From the NCBI GenBank assembly GCA_035765415.1, contig DASTXR010000083.1, positions 62,001 to 126,000 on the forward strand: a DNA stretch of 64,000 nt. The letters are read 5' to 3'. A program made the position numbers and the translations under genes. The notes beneath the pieces were generated by a model. The model was not told the origin of the DNA. It searched no databases and saw only the letters and a program-made list of their open reading frames with translations. This document shows positions 16,280-24,884 of this stretch, in pieces (position 1 is the first letter of the stretch; the number at the start of each line of letters is the position of its first letter). Origin of the DNA: CADEED01 sp035765415. GTDB taxonomy: Bacteria; Pseudomonadota; Gammaproteobacteria; Steroidobacterales; Steroidobacteraceae.

Positions 16280-17185
16280 CTACGCGCTCAACGCGTCGAA
16301 GATCCGTTTCGCCACTTCCTTGTCGTCGAGATAGCCGGCGATGCCGTGCCGGTTGGCCGTGCGATTGCGTACGTCGGTCTTGTTCACGATGGCCGGGTTG
16401 ACGGGGTCGAGCGGAAACCGATCGGGCTTAAGTGGATAGAGCGCGACCACGTCCCGCTCGTCCATGGCGTTGAACCAGGCGTCTGCGCATTCCGGGCACC
16501 GCGTCGTCGCGAATCCCTTGAGTGTCTTGCGGATCTCCTGGATGCCGAGCGGCGAGCCGACGGTGATGAACAGGGGCACTTTCCACCCACGCAGGTGACC
16601 CTCGCGGCGAAACAGGTTGTAGGCGACCACAGTGCCGAGCGAATGCGAGACCACCACCGTGGATTGGCCTGGTTTCATCGCCGCGCTGACGCCGTCTTCT
16701 ATCTTCTTGCGAATCGCGTCGTTCTTGAGATAGCAGTACACGTCGTGCGTGAAGAGCGCGATGCTCGCGCCGCTGCCGTGCGGAACGTGGCGGTCGATCG
16801 CGCGCAACACGCCCTGGAACCACTCCCAGTTGAGCGGACCACGGTTGACGACTTCCTGTCCCGATACTTCGGCAATCTGCTGCGTCGTGATGCCGGTCTG
16901 CTGGCGGATTTCCTCGAGGATCCTGCGCGTGAACTCCTGCTCGTCGGCGCTGGCGTCCGTGCCGCGGACCACGATTTCCGCCGCGGTGTCCGCGGACTTG
17001 CCATCGACCATGTCGAACAGGGTGTCGCCGTAGTACGGAAAGCGCACGTCGGTCTCGGCAATCGGCAGCGCGAGGTTGCTCTTGGCGAGGCCTTCCTCGA
17101 GAGCATCCAGCCACTCTGCCTTGAGTGCCTTTGAATCCTTGTTTTCCTGTGCCCGGCCGTGGATCAGCACGAGTTGCCTGCTCAT
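16280..17185 (-). CDS. Alpha/beta hydrolase, last gene of the CHAT-caspase operon
   Basis: A 301-residue cytosolic hydrolase. It has an early strand ending in a glycine-rich HGR turn (LVLIHGR, 5-11), a nucleophile elbow SHSLG (Ser182), a probable acid at Asp245 (ERDVVALYPL) and a His at 280 (NRHGIAGYLDD), giving a complete Ser-Asp-His triad. The large insertion between residues 30 and 170 is unlike small-molecule esterases and resembles the lipase-like hydrolases found in bacterial conflict operons. Its ATG overlaps the TGA of the caspase gene by 4 nt. It is the fourth gene of a cassette whose junctions all overlap. The substrate is unknown; a lipid or an acylated effector is plausible but inferred. 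Confidence 0.85.
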   Translation of the reverse strand: MSRQLVLIHGRAQENKDSKALKAEWLDALEEGLAKSNLALPIAETDVRFPYYGDTLFDMVDGKSADTAAEIVVRGTDASADEQEFTRRILEEIRQQTGITTQQIAEVSGQEVVNRGPLNWEWFQGVLRAIDRHVPHGSGASIALFTHDVYCYLKNDAIRKKIEDGVSAAMKPGQSTVVVSHSLGTVVAYNLFRREGHLRGWKVPLFITVGSPLGIQEIRKTLKGFATTRCPECADAWFNAMDERDVVALYPLKPDRFPLDPVNPAIVNKTDVRNRTANRHGIAGYLDDKEVAKRIFDALSA

Positions 17186-18975
17186 CTGAGATCTCCTGAA
17201 GCGAGTGCCTCCTTGAGCTTGTCGAGGCCGCGCATCGAATAGAGTGACCACAACGAATCGTTGACCAGCGTCTCGCTCACGCCGTCGAGTTTCGGATGCA
17301 GCTTGAACCGGTTGGCGCGCAGCAGCGCCCAACCATGCGACAGCAACGGCACAAATGGCACGACACCGGCCTGCGCATCGAGATTCTTGTCGACGAGCTG
17401 TCGGCCAAGCAGCGCGAGGTCGAAGAACGTGACACCCAGGTCGCCACGCAGGTAGCCGGACATTTCACGGATGCGGTCGAGCGCCTGCAGATCGTGGTAC
17501 GCGTACGCCGCGTAGACCGCGAATGTAGGGTCGACGCCCTTGGCATATTGCATCTTGCGCGCGACGTTGAGCGCGTCGTCGTCGTCGAGGCGGAAACGTC
17601 CCCGCAGCGAGGCGGATGCGGCCACCGCCCGCAGCGTGCGCAACTCCTCGGCGCGGCCGGCATACATGCTCCATCGCCAGTTGTTGGACGAAGGTTCGTA
17701 CGAGACGTCGACGAGTTCACCGTCCTGGAACGTCAGCGCCGCAATGAAGCCCGCCAGCGCTGGTATGACCGCGCCGCGATCGTTGTCGAATCGAAGCACG
17801 GCGCTTGCTGCGGGGCCTTTGAGCGCCGAGATTCGCGCGAGCTCCGTGCCCAACAACTCGGACTTCGCCGCCGGCGCGAAACACTCGACGAGGTTCGCGC
17901 CACGTACCTTGAATCCACATTCCGTCTCGAAGTGATCGGGGCCAAAGGGCGCGGCGATCTGTTCGATGTTTTCGGCAAGGCGCTCGGCCTCGGGATGCAG
18001 CGAGGTTCGAGCGCGCGCAATCTCGCGCTGCAGACCCGGAAGCTCCTGTCCCGCGGAGCGCACCAGCGTGCGTGTCACGGACCGCAAGGTGGTGCGGGGC
18101 ACGGATGTTTCGAGCCGGATCGATCCGCCGCGCATCGGCGAGGGCGCGGCCGCTCCGGCGCGTTTCGCCGCCGGTGGTGTCGCGACACCATCGATATGCG
18201 ACAGCCAGTAGGGATGCACGGTGAGAATGGCATCGGGACTCTGGTTCACCTTGTTTGCGAGTTTCAGGTCCTGCACGCGTCGCGGGACTTCGCTTTCGAG
18301 GTAGGCCTGCAGGGCCGCGGGCCTGATGACGCGCCCGTTGTCGCCGTTGACGGTGGAGGCTTCGTATGGTTCGTCGCGATGACCGTACAAAGCGTCCAAC
18401 AAGGCATCGGTGTACAACGCCCGGAAAGTGCCGGCTGCCTGCGCCGGGTCCTTGATTTCCGCCGCGGTCCGTCCGAGCACGCAGGCGAAGAACTGGTCGA
18501 CGGGTTTCGCTTTCGCGCCGCCGCCTTCGTTCGGGAAGACTTCCTGCCCGTGCACGTTGCCCGCCTGGATGCCGTCGGGCGCGACGCGACAGGCGTCGGA
18601 GAAGATCACGACATGATTGATGCCGCAGTAGCGCGCCATCTCGACGCTGCCGCGCACGTTGACCGCTTCGTTGGGATTTCGGGGCGCGTCCGACAACAGC
18701 CATCTCTCGCCGAGATTGATGTTCACGCCGTGGCCGGCGAAGTAGACGATGAGCTGATCGACCCCGGGGCCGTCGATGATCTCGTTGATCGCGGCGAAGA
18801 CCTGGCTGCAGCTGACCTTGCCTGCCTCGTCGGTGATGAGTTTGGCGTGGGTCTTGTCGGGCATGCCTTGCGCAACCGCCCAGGCGTGCATGCGCTTCGC
18901 GCCGGTGGCGGCATCGTTGAGTTTTTGAAGGTTCCCGGTCTGGTCCACGCCGATGAACACACCGGCACGAATCAT
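17182..18975 (-). CDS. Caspase-like (C14 family) cysteine protease
   Basis: A 597-residue protein. Residues 1-230 form a caspase p20-like domain: strand RAGVFIGVDQ, then VYFAGHGVNI with catalytic His82, then VIFSDACR with catalytic Cys129. The remaining ~360 residues hold a Pro/Ala hinge (about 265-290) and a helical region with repeat-like segments (about 300-597). These may be a sensing or C-terminal partner domain. The start at 18975 is fixed by the 4-nt overlap with the membrane-protein stop; a signal peptide is absent, so it is cytosolic. It lies between the membrane-protein gene and the hydrolase gene in one operon whose first gene encodes a second clan CD protease (CHAT). The expected specificity is after Arg/Lys or Asp; the target is unknown. 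Confidence 0.88.
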   Translation of the reverse strand: MIRAGVFIGVDQTGNLQKLNDAATGAKRMHAWAVAQGMPDKTHAKLITDEAGKVSCSQVFAAINEIIDGPGVDQLIVYFAGHGVNINLGERWLLSDAPRNPNEAVNVRGSVEMARYCGINHVVIFSDACRVAPDGIQAGNVHGQEVFPNEGGGAKAKPVDQFFACVLGRTAAEIKDPAQAAGTFRALYTDALLDALYGHRDEPYEASTVNGDNGRVIRPAALQAYLESEVPRRVQDLKLANKVNQSPDAILTVHPYWLSHIDGVATPPAAKRAGAAAPSPMRGGSIRLETSVPRTTLRSVTRTLVRSAGQELPGLQREIARARTSLHPEAERLAENIEQIAAPFGPDHFETECGFKVRGANLVECFAPAAKSELLGTELARISALKGPAASAVLRFDNDRGAVIPALAGFIAALTFQDGELVDVSYEPSSNNWRWSMYAGRAEELRTLRAVAASASLRGRFRLDDDDALNVARKMQYAKGVDPTFAVYAAYAYHDLQALDRIREMSGYLRGDLGVTFFDLALLGRQLVDKNLDAQAGVVPFVPLLSHGWALLRANRFKLHPKLDGVSETLVNDSLWSLYSMRGLDKLKEALASGDLR

Positions 18976-20621
18976 CGTGTGGCCCCCTTCATGAGGCGAA
19001 TCGCGCTCGCCGTCAGCGCCTCGGTGAGAGCAGGGGGCTTCTGTTCCTCGCCAGGCGCCATGCAATAGATGTTGCGGAAACGTTTCGGCACGTAGTAGCC
19101 GATGAATGCGCCAATGGCGGTGGTGAACCAGACGAGCGTGAATTGCAACTCGTAGCCCGGGCGCGTAAACGTCAGCAGGACTTGCGCCACGAGTGTCGAT
19201 GCACCAAGCGCCACCGCCAGAACGAACGCATCGCGCCAGCTCCTGATCGCATCCTGCTGGCTGTTTTTCGCGCCGCGCGTGTCCTGCACGAGTATGGCCA
19301 TGACGAATGCGAGCGTGAATGTCGTCAGCAGCCTGGGCGAACTCAGGATGGCGGCGCGCAGCGCCTCGCCGCCGTCATGCAGCCGGAAGATGCGAACCAC
19401 CAGCCCGATGACGAAGGCCAGGGTCGCCGCCGTGAATCCGGCACAGACGAAGAACAGGTAGGGCTTGCGCCCGTAGACGTCCACATTCGCGAAGCAGAAA
19501 TATTGCTTCGGATATACCGCGCACAACACGGCGACGACAAAGTAGATGGGGATCATGATCATCGACGGCCGAATCGGGTTGCCCACGTCGGTGCCCGTAC
19601 GTACGGCGGCCGCGACACACATGATGGCAAACACCGCGAGGAACACGGCGGCCAATGGGCGGAAATTCGGGCGTGCGACCGGCGCGACGTAAACGCCGAT
19701 CCCGCGCAGCAACCGGACCCGTCCGCTTTCGGTGCGTCGACTGCGCAACGTGAGACGCGACAGCAGCAAGGCGGCATCGTTGCAGAAGTAGCGCATGTCT
19801 TCGCGCAGGCTGTTGATCAGCATGCGCGAGGTGGTGGTTGCAGGATCGAGCGCTACGGTGGTGCTTTCACTCGCGAACGCTTCGGTTTCCGCCAGTGCGC
19901 CCAGCGATTCCCAATTGCCGGACTTGCCGGACACGGAGTTTGCGAAGTCGTGCAACCGCCCGATGGCCTCGCTGCTGCGCGAAGAGCGGAACATCAGGTG
20001 ATCGAAGCGCCGCGACATGAGTTGCAGCGCGCGTGCATTGTCGCGCGCGAATCCGGCGAACTGGCGCTGCTGTGCGCATTTGTCCAGCAGGAACTTGAGC
20101 TCCGCCGCCTGCTGGAATTGCGCGTGCAGCGTGTCATCGGGCAGCTTGCGCTGCTGGCCCAGATCGAGGCCGCGCCTCAGCAATCCGAAGTGCACCTCGC
20201 GGATCTCCGCGTCGCCGAGCACGCGCCTCGCGGAGCAGATGGCGTCGCGCAAGACCACGGCCTCGTCGGGCATGCCACCGATCTGGCGCGCGTGCGCGCG
20301 GAATACCGCGTCGATCGTCGAGAACGGCTTGAGGCGCGGCAGCAGCACCGCGGTCAGCAATGCGACCCATGCGGGCGTCGTCAGGAGATAGTCCACGAAA
20401 GAAACGAGGCCCAGCTGGTATGTCGCCCAGATCGCGCAGACGGCCAGAAGATAGACGGCGAGGTGCCCGAACGCGTAGTAGACACACGCGATGCAGTACC
20501 GGTAGCAGGTGGTGTACGAGCGATCCGCCTCCGGCCCGCGCAGGCGAATGGCCGAGTACAGCGCCACGAAGGTTGCGCCAAGCAGGAAACTCACCCAGGG
20601 TTGCAGCTCGAGTGGGCTCAA
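18972..20621 (-). CDS. Multi-pass membrane protein of the CHAT-caspase operon
   Basis: A 549-residue integral membrane protein with no recognised family. About four hydrophobic helices lie at the N-terminus (about residues 10-95). A ~200-residue hydrophilic, mostly helical domain follows (about 100-320), then about six C-terminal helices (about 325-515). The start is a TTG whose last bases overlap the TGA of the CHAT gene (TTGA), with GGAG 8 nt upstream. This coupled non-ATG start implies expression depends on CHAT translation. The 3' end overlaps the caspase ATG by 4 nt. In a cassette of two proteases and a hydrolase, a membrane protein could be the effector pore, the receptor, or a substrate. 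None of these can be chosen from sequence alone. Confidence 0.8.
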   Translation of the reverse strand: MSPLELQPWVSFLLGATFVALYSAIRLRGPEADRSYTTCYRYCIACVYYAFGHLAVYLLAVCAIWATYQLGLVSFVDYLLTTPAWVALLTAVLLPRLKPFSTIDAVFRAHARQIGGMPDEAVVLRDAICSARRVLGDAEIREVHFGLLRRGLDLGQQRKLPDDTLHAQFQQAAELKFLLDKCAQQRQFAGFARDNARALQLMSRRFDHLMFRSSRSSEAIGRLHDFANSVSGKSGNWESLGALAETEAFASESTTVALDPATTTSRMLINSLREDMRYFCNDAALLLSRLTLRSRRTESGRVRLLRGIGVYVAPVARPNFRPLAAVFLAVFAIMCVAAAVRTGTDVGNPIRPSMIMIPIYFVVAVLCAVYPKQYFCFANVDVYGRKPYLFFVCAGFTAATLAFVIGLVVRIFRLHDGGEALRAAILSSPRLLTTFTLAFVMAILVQDTRGAKNSQQDAIRSWRDAFVLAVALGASTLVAQVLLTFTRPGYELQFTLVWFTTAIGAFIGYYVPKRFRNIYCMAPGEEQKPPALTEALTASAIRLMKGATR

Positions 20622-22795
20622 TGCCGGGTCTCCGTGGCTGCTTCGAGTAGTTGGAGCTCACGCGCCGCGAGCGCATATCCAAAGGCGATCGCCGAGCGCA
20701 GGTCGCGAATCGCGCCTGCCTGGTCCTGCTGTTGCTGGCGTACGTGAGCGCTGTTGTAGTAGGTCTTGCCATCCGTGGGGTCGAGCGCGAGCGCCTTGTC
20801 CAGGTCCTCGCGAGCCTTTTCGAGATTGCCCAGCCTGTGGTACGCGGCACCGCGCGATGAGTAGTACTTGGCCACCGCGTGATCGCAGGTTATGGCCCTG
20901 TTGAAAGAGTCGATGGCATTCTGGAGTTGCTTCGGGCTCATCCCCTTGCGCGCTTCGAGCAGATGGATGACTCCCTTCGCCCAGTGCAGTTCGCCGCGCG
21001 CGGGATCGAGCTCGATGGCCTTGTTGATGTCGCGTTCCGCGAATTCGAACTGCTCGCTGCGCGCAAACATGTTCGCGCGCGTATACACGTACTCGGAATT
21101 GGCCGGGTTGAGTTGCACCGCCATCGAGATGTTCACGAAGGATTTGTTGGCGTTCTCCCTGCGGAAGCGGGATCCGAGCTCGAAGTACGCGGCGGCAAGG
21201 CGCTTGAGCAGCGGTTCGTTGGTGGGCTGCTGCTTGCGTGCCTTTTCGCCCCATTCAGCGGCAGCCACGAGTTGCTCGGTCGTGAGGTCCCGCATGTTCG
21301 TAGCGTCGAGCGGTGTGCCACGCAAAGCGGCCTCGCGTTCATCGGCCGCCTCTTCCAGTTCAGCGAAGCCCGAAACGCCGAAGGGGCCGGACACGGCGGG
21401 GCTTGCCGCAGTCGCTGCCGATTCCTGCGTATCCAAGGTTGGCTCGGGCTTCGGCACGGCCACCGCCGGCACCACTCGCAGTAACGGTCGTGTTGCGGTC
21501 AGTGCCGGTGGCGCCGGGGATGGCGGCGATCCCGGTGATACCGCCTTGCGCGAGAAAATCTGCCCGTCAGTCGAGCGCATGTGCAGGATGGGCGTTCCCC
21601 ACTCGGTGCGCGAGGTTGGTATCACGCTCATCTTGATGCGCGCCGCAGTGACGGCGCCGTCAACCGGCTCGCCACCCGACAGTGCCGTGTAGAAGCCGCT
21701 GGCAAGTTCGATTGCCGCGTCGTCGCTGATCGGAAACTGCATGGCGAGCACTGCCGGTACGCCGGCGGTCACGAGGCTCCTGGCGACACTCATGCTTCCG
21801 GTAGAGCTGTTGCAGCAGTTGAGGATGACGAGACGCAGCGAAGACTGGAGACCGAGCAGCCGGCGCAGGTCGCTTCCCGACACTTTCTGGACGCCGCCGG
21901 ACTCTGAAGTCAGGATGACACTGCCTTCGGATTTGTATTCGCCATCGACTTCCTCGCCCGCGTCGCCGTGCCCGATGAAATGGAATACGTGCCAGGGTCC
22001 CTGGACCAGCGCCTCGAACAAGTCGTTATGAGTCTCGCCGCGCACCCATTTGAAATCGACTTCACCGCGCTCGTGCAACTTGGCGATCGCCTTCTCGATG
22101 CGATTGCGCTCGCCCGTGACATTGAGGTCCGGATACAGGTCGGTGCGCGGGTTCGCCACCATCGCCAGGATGCGCAGCGGACCGTCGACTGCCAGGCATG
22201 TGCTGGGCCTGTCCATGCGCATGTAGCGCACGAGTGAAGTCTGGAAGTGCAGGCCCAGATAGTCCTTCACTTCGAAGTTGTCGTACAGGAACTCGAAAGG
22301 CAGCCGGGATAGGGCGTCGGCATCGATACGCAGCTTGAGGCGCAGGCGCACGTTATCCTGGAGGCTCGCCCGGCTCTTGATGTACAGGCTGCGAATTTCC
22401 GGCGGCTCGTGCAGCAGCGCGTTGAAGATTCCCTTGCCCACGGCGAGCAGGTCGGTATCGCGCATTCGCACTGTCTGGCGCATTCCCCGGGCGCTGCGCA
22501 GGATGGCGAGTTCCACTTTCTCGGCGGCATACACGGGATCGAACGGCAACGTGATCCTGGTGCGCGCGCATTCCCCGGACGGGGATTTCACGACCTCAGC
22601 GAAGTAGGCGCCGGCGTCTGACGACACAGCGATCTCGAAGTCCTTGTACTCCGTGATAGCGCCCAAGGTGACGACTTCCTCGTTTCCGCGAATTTCAAAG
22701 CTTGCTGCGGCCATCCGGATGCATGCGCAATTCGCGTTGCTGCCCGCTATTTGGCGCTGCACCTGCGCCATGTCAATCAGGGGGCCGGCAGGCAT
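20618..22795 (-). CDS. CHAT-domain protease with C-terminal TPRs
   Basis: A 725-residue cytosolic protein. Residues 1-200 form an all-beta/alpha leader. The CHAT (caspase HetF associated with TPRs) domain spans about 205-410, with HFIGHG (catalytic His276) and LVILNCCNSS (catalytic Cys328 by alignment with the usual L-S-A-C). A Pro/Ala linker (about 420-470) leads to TPR-like repeats (about 490-715), e.g. ANMFARSEQFEFAERDINKAIELDP. CHAT-TPR proteins such as Csx29 are cysteine proteases triggered by a sensor; here the trigger is unknown. It is the first gene of a tightly coupled four-gene operon. The ATG at 22795 has a weak ribosome site; starts at 22771 or 22714 would shorten only the N-terminus. 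Confidence 0.9.
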   Translation of the reverse strand: MPAGPLIDMAQVQRQIAGSNANCACIRMAAASFEIRGNEEVVTLGAITEYKDFEIAVSSDAGAYFAEVVKSPSGECARTRITLPFDPVYAAEKVELAILRSARGMRQTVRMRDTDLLAVGKGIFNALLHEPPEIRSLYIKSRASLQDNVRLRLKLRIDADALSRLPFEFLYDNFEVKDYLGLHFQTSLVRYMRMDRPSTCLAVDGPLRILAMVANPRTDLYPDLNVTGERNRIEKAIAKLHERGEVDFKWVRGETHNDLFEALVQGPWHVFHFIGHGDAGEEVDGEYKSEGSVILTSESGGVQKVSGSDLRRLLGLQSSLRLVILNCCNSSTGSMSVARSLVTAGVPAVLAMQFPISDDAAIELASGFYTALSGGEPVDGAVTAARIKMSVIPTSRTEWGTPILHMRSTDGQIFSRKAVSPGSPPSPAPPALTATRPLLRVVPAVAVPKPEPTLDTQESAATAASPAVSGPFGVSGFAELEEAADEREAALRGTPLDATNMRDLTTEQLVAAAEWGEKARKQQPTNEPLLKRLAAAYFELGSRFRRENANKSFVNISMAVQLNPANSEYVYTRANMFARSEQFEFAERDINKAIELDPARGELHWAKGVIHLLEARKGMSPKQLQNAIDSFNRAITCDHAVAKYYSSRGAAYHRLGNLEKAREDLDKALALDPTDGKTYYNSAHVRQQQQDQAGAIRDLRSAIAFGYALAARELQLLEAATETRH

Positions 22796-22970
22796 TGCGC
22801 CAATTGTGAGGTTTGACCGTTTGATTTCGCTGGAGATCGCTAACTAATCAAGGGTGATTTCCGCGATGCGCAATGGTGATCCCGCCTGCCGTGAGCAATC
22901 CTCGGTGGGCATGCGAATTGCGGTGTCGCTTGTCTCTTCCCTGTCGCGGACCCGCTGTTCGTTACACGAG

Positions 22971-24704
22971 TTAGCCCTGCGACGGCACGAATCGCGTCAT
23001 CACCGCCTGTTCCAGCAGGTCGAGCGGCAGCAGCCCTTCGTTGATGATGAAGTCGTGGTACGGCTGTTCCCTGAACCTGGCTCCCAGCGCGATTTCCACG
23101 CGAACGCGCAACGCTTCGAGGCGGCTGTAGCCATAGAAATACGAGGTCGCCTGGCCGGGTGAGTCGAACGTGTAACGGTCGATCTCCGTCTGCGCGAACG
23201 CTCCGGAGAGCATCACTTCCCCGGTCAGCACGCGCTTCGCGGCGTCCGGCTCGATGAGCCCGAGGTTCAGCATCGGGTCGAGGTACGCGCGCGCCGCGCG
23301 CAACATGCGCATCTGCAGCGCGCCTATCTGTCCCTCGATGGGCAGGTATTGCTTCATCACCGCTTCCGCATACAGCGCCCAGCCTTCGATGTTCGCGGAG
23401 TTGAACGCGTACACGATGCGCGCGGTGGACACACCGCGCTCGAGCATGCCCGCGAACTGCAGCTCATGGCCGGGACGGCATTCATGCGCCGTGATGGTCC
23501 AGGCGATGGCGCTCCAGTCGAAATCGTCCATCTCGCCGACCTGCACGTTCTTGAGCGGCAGCACGAATTCCGCGGGCTCGCCGGTATTGCCGATGAGTCG
23601 CGGCGGATCGATGTGCGGCGCCGGCGAAGCGGCGGCTTCCGCTTCCGTCGACAGGCGGATGACGGCTTCCCGCTTCGGGAGAGTGACGATGTTCTGCTTG
23701 CGCAGGGTGTCTTCGAGCTGCGCCAGGTGGGACTTGTAGATAGGCAGAACCTGGTCCCCGGCCACGCGGTTTTTCTTGAGCGCGCGAATGACGTCGCGAT
23801 AGTTGGAAGAGTCGAGACCTTTCTGCGCGGCGTAGATGCGCGCGAGCGCGTCCAGCTCGTCGCGGGTCTGCATGTAGGCGAACATGGCGCGCTGCATGAG
23901 ATCGCGCGGGTCGGCTTCGACTCCGAAGGACTTCAGGTTGTCGGCGTAGATCTCCGCCGGCAGCCGGTTGGTCTTGCGCGCGCGCGGCAGCACGGTGCTG
24001 CGCACCCAGTCGTCGTGCGCTTTCAGCTCGCGCGTGAGTGCGTCGAAATCCTTCTGCCAGCCCTTGAGCCCGCTCTTGCGCAACAGGTCCCGTATGCCAT
24101 CGACATAACGCGGCGCGTTGTCGAGGTTCTGTTGAACTTCGACGACCCACGGCCAGGTGAGCGAGCTGTCGCTCATGCGCTCTTCGATGCGTGCGCGCGC
24201 GAGCTTCGTGAGCGGCTCGTAGCCGCGTTCCGTTCCCGCGTAACGTTTCAGGCGCACGAGCGCGGCGGGGTGGCGCTTCTTGCTGACGCGCGCGTCCAGC
24301 ATGTCCTGGAAGCTCGAGAAAATCTGTTTGCCCACATCGAAGTAAGGAATCATCAGGCGGCGATTCAGCGCGGACGTCGTCGCCTGGCGCTGCGCGGCGC
24401 GAATGAGGATGTCGATGTCCTGCTTTGCGCGGTCGTCCGTCACGCGCGCTCGCGCGGCTTCGAGCTGGGTCACGGCGGCGGCGAGATCCGCTTCCTGCCG
24501 TTCGTCGTATTTGGGTTTCAGATCGAAGATCTGCTGGTCGTATTGCTCGAGGCCCAGGGATGCCGCGGATTCAGGCGCGTAGCGACCGTTCACTTCCAGC
24601 AGCACCTGCGTGTGCCGGTTGCTCTGCGTGATCCATTCGGGTTCGGCGGAGTGCGCGGGCGCGACCAGGATTGCGGCGAGCAAGGTTTTTACCAATCGTT
24701 GCAT
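22971..24704 (-). CDS. DUF885-family secreted peptidase-like protein
   Basis: A 577-residue exported protein with a signal peptide (1-20, MQRLVKTLLAAILVAPAHSA). The DUF885 signature is present: a helical body and HECRPGHELQ (His407, Glu408, His413), the HExxxGH-like zinc motif of this family, followed by the IEGWALYAEA block. DUF885 proteins are predicted metallopeptidases or carboxypeptidase-like enzymes; several are reported as lipoproteins or periplasmic. The ATG at 24704 precedes the signal peptide directly. It is transcribed alone; 175 nt separate it from the CHAT operon promoter side. The substrate is unknown. Confidence 0.85.
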   Translation of the reverse strand: MQRLVKTLLAAILVAPAHSAEPEWITQSNRHTQVLLEVNGRYAPESAASLGLEQYDQQIFDLKPKYDERQEADLAAAVTQLEAARARVTDDRAKQDIDILIRAAQRQATTSALNRRLMIPYFDVGKQIFSSFQDMLDARVSKKRHPAALVRLKRYAGTERGYEPLTKLARARIEERMSDSSLTWPWVVEVQQNLDNAPRYVDGIRDLLRKSGLKGWQKDFDALTRELKAHDDWVRSTVLPRARKTNRLPAEIYADNLKSFGVEADPRDLMQRAMFAYMQTRDELDALARIYAAQKGLDSSNYRDVIRALKKNRVAGDQVLPIYKSHLAQLEDTLRKQNIVTLPKREAVIRLSTEAEAAASPAPHIDPPRLIGNTGEPAEFVLPLKNVQVGEMDDFDWSAIAWTITAHECRPGHELQFAGMLERGVSTARIVYAFNSANIEGWALYAEAVMKQYLPIEGQIGALQMRMLRAARAYLDPMLNLGLIEPDAAKRVLTGEVMLSGAFAQTEIDRYTFDSPGQATSYFYGYSRLEALRVRVEIALGARFREQPYHDFIINEGLLPLDLLEQAVMTRFVPSQG

Positions 24705-24884
24705 GCGAGAAGGGTAGCCCAATGCGGCGGTAGTGCACACCAGAAAACCTCGCGTCCCGATTCCGCTCGCCGCGACAACGTCTCCGGCAATCGCAAGCGC
24801 GCAGCGCTACACTCGCGCCCGGTAGAGCGCGGTATCGACTTGATCATCTGGCAAGGATTGCCCGATTCGCATCACGGAGGATGT

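Noticed and set aside
17296..19068. A 590-codon plus-strand frame opposite the caspase gene
   Set aside because: Antisense shadow of a gene with intact caspase motifs; no recognisable sequence, no ribosome site.
19143..20747. A 534-codon plus-strand frame opposite the membrane protein
   Set aside because: Composition (Gln/Arg/Glu-rich, no hydrophobic pattern) is typical of antisense reading of hydrophobic codons.
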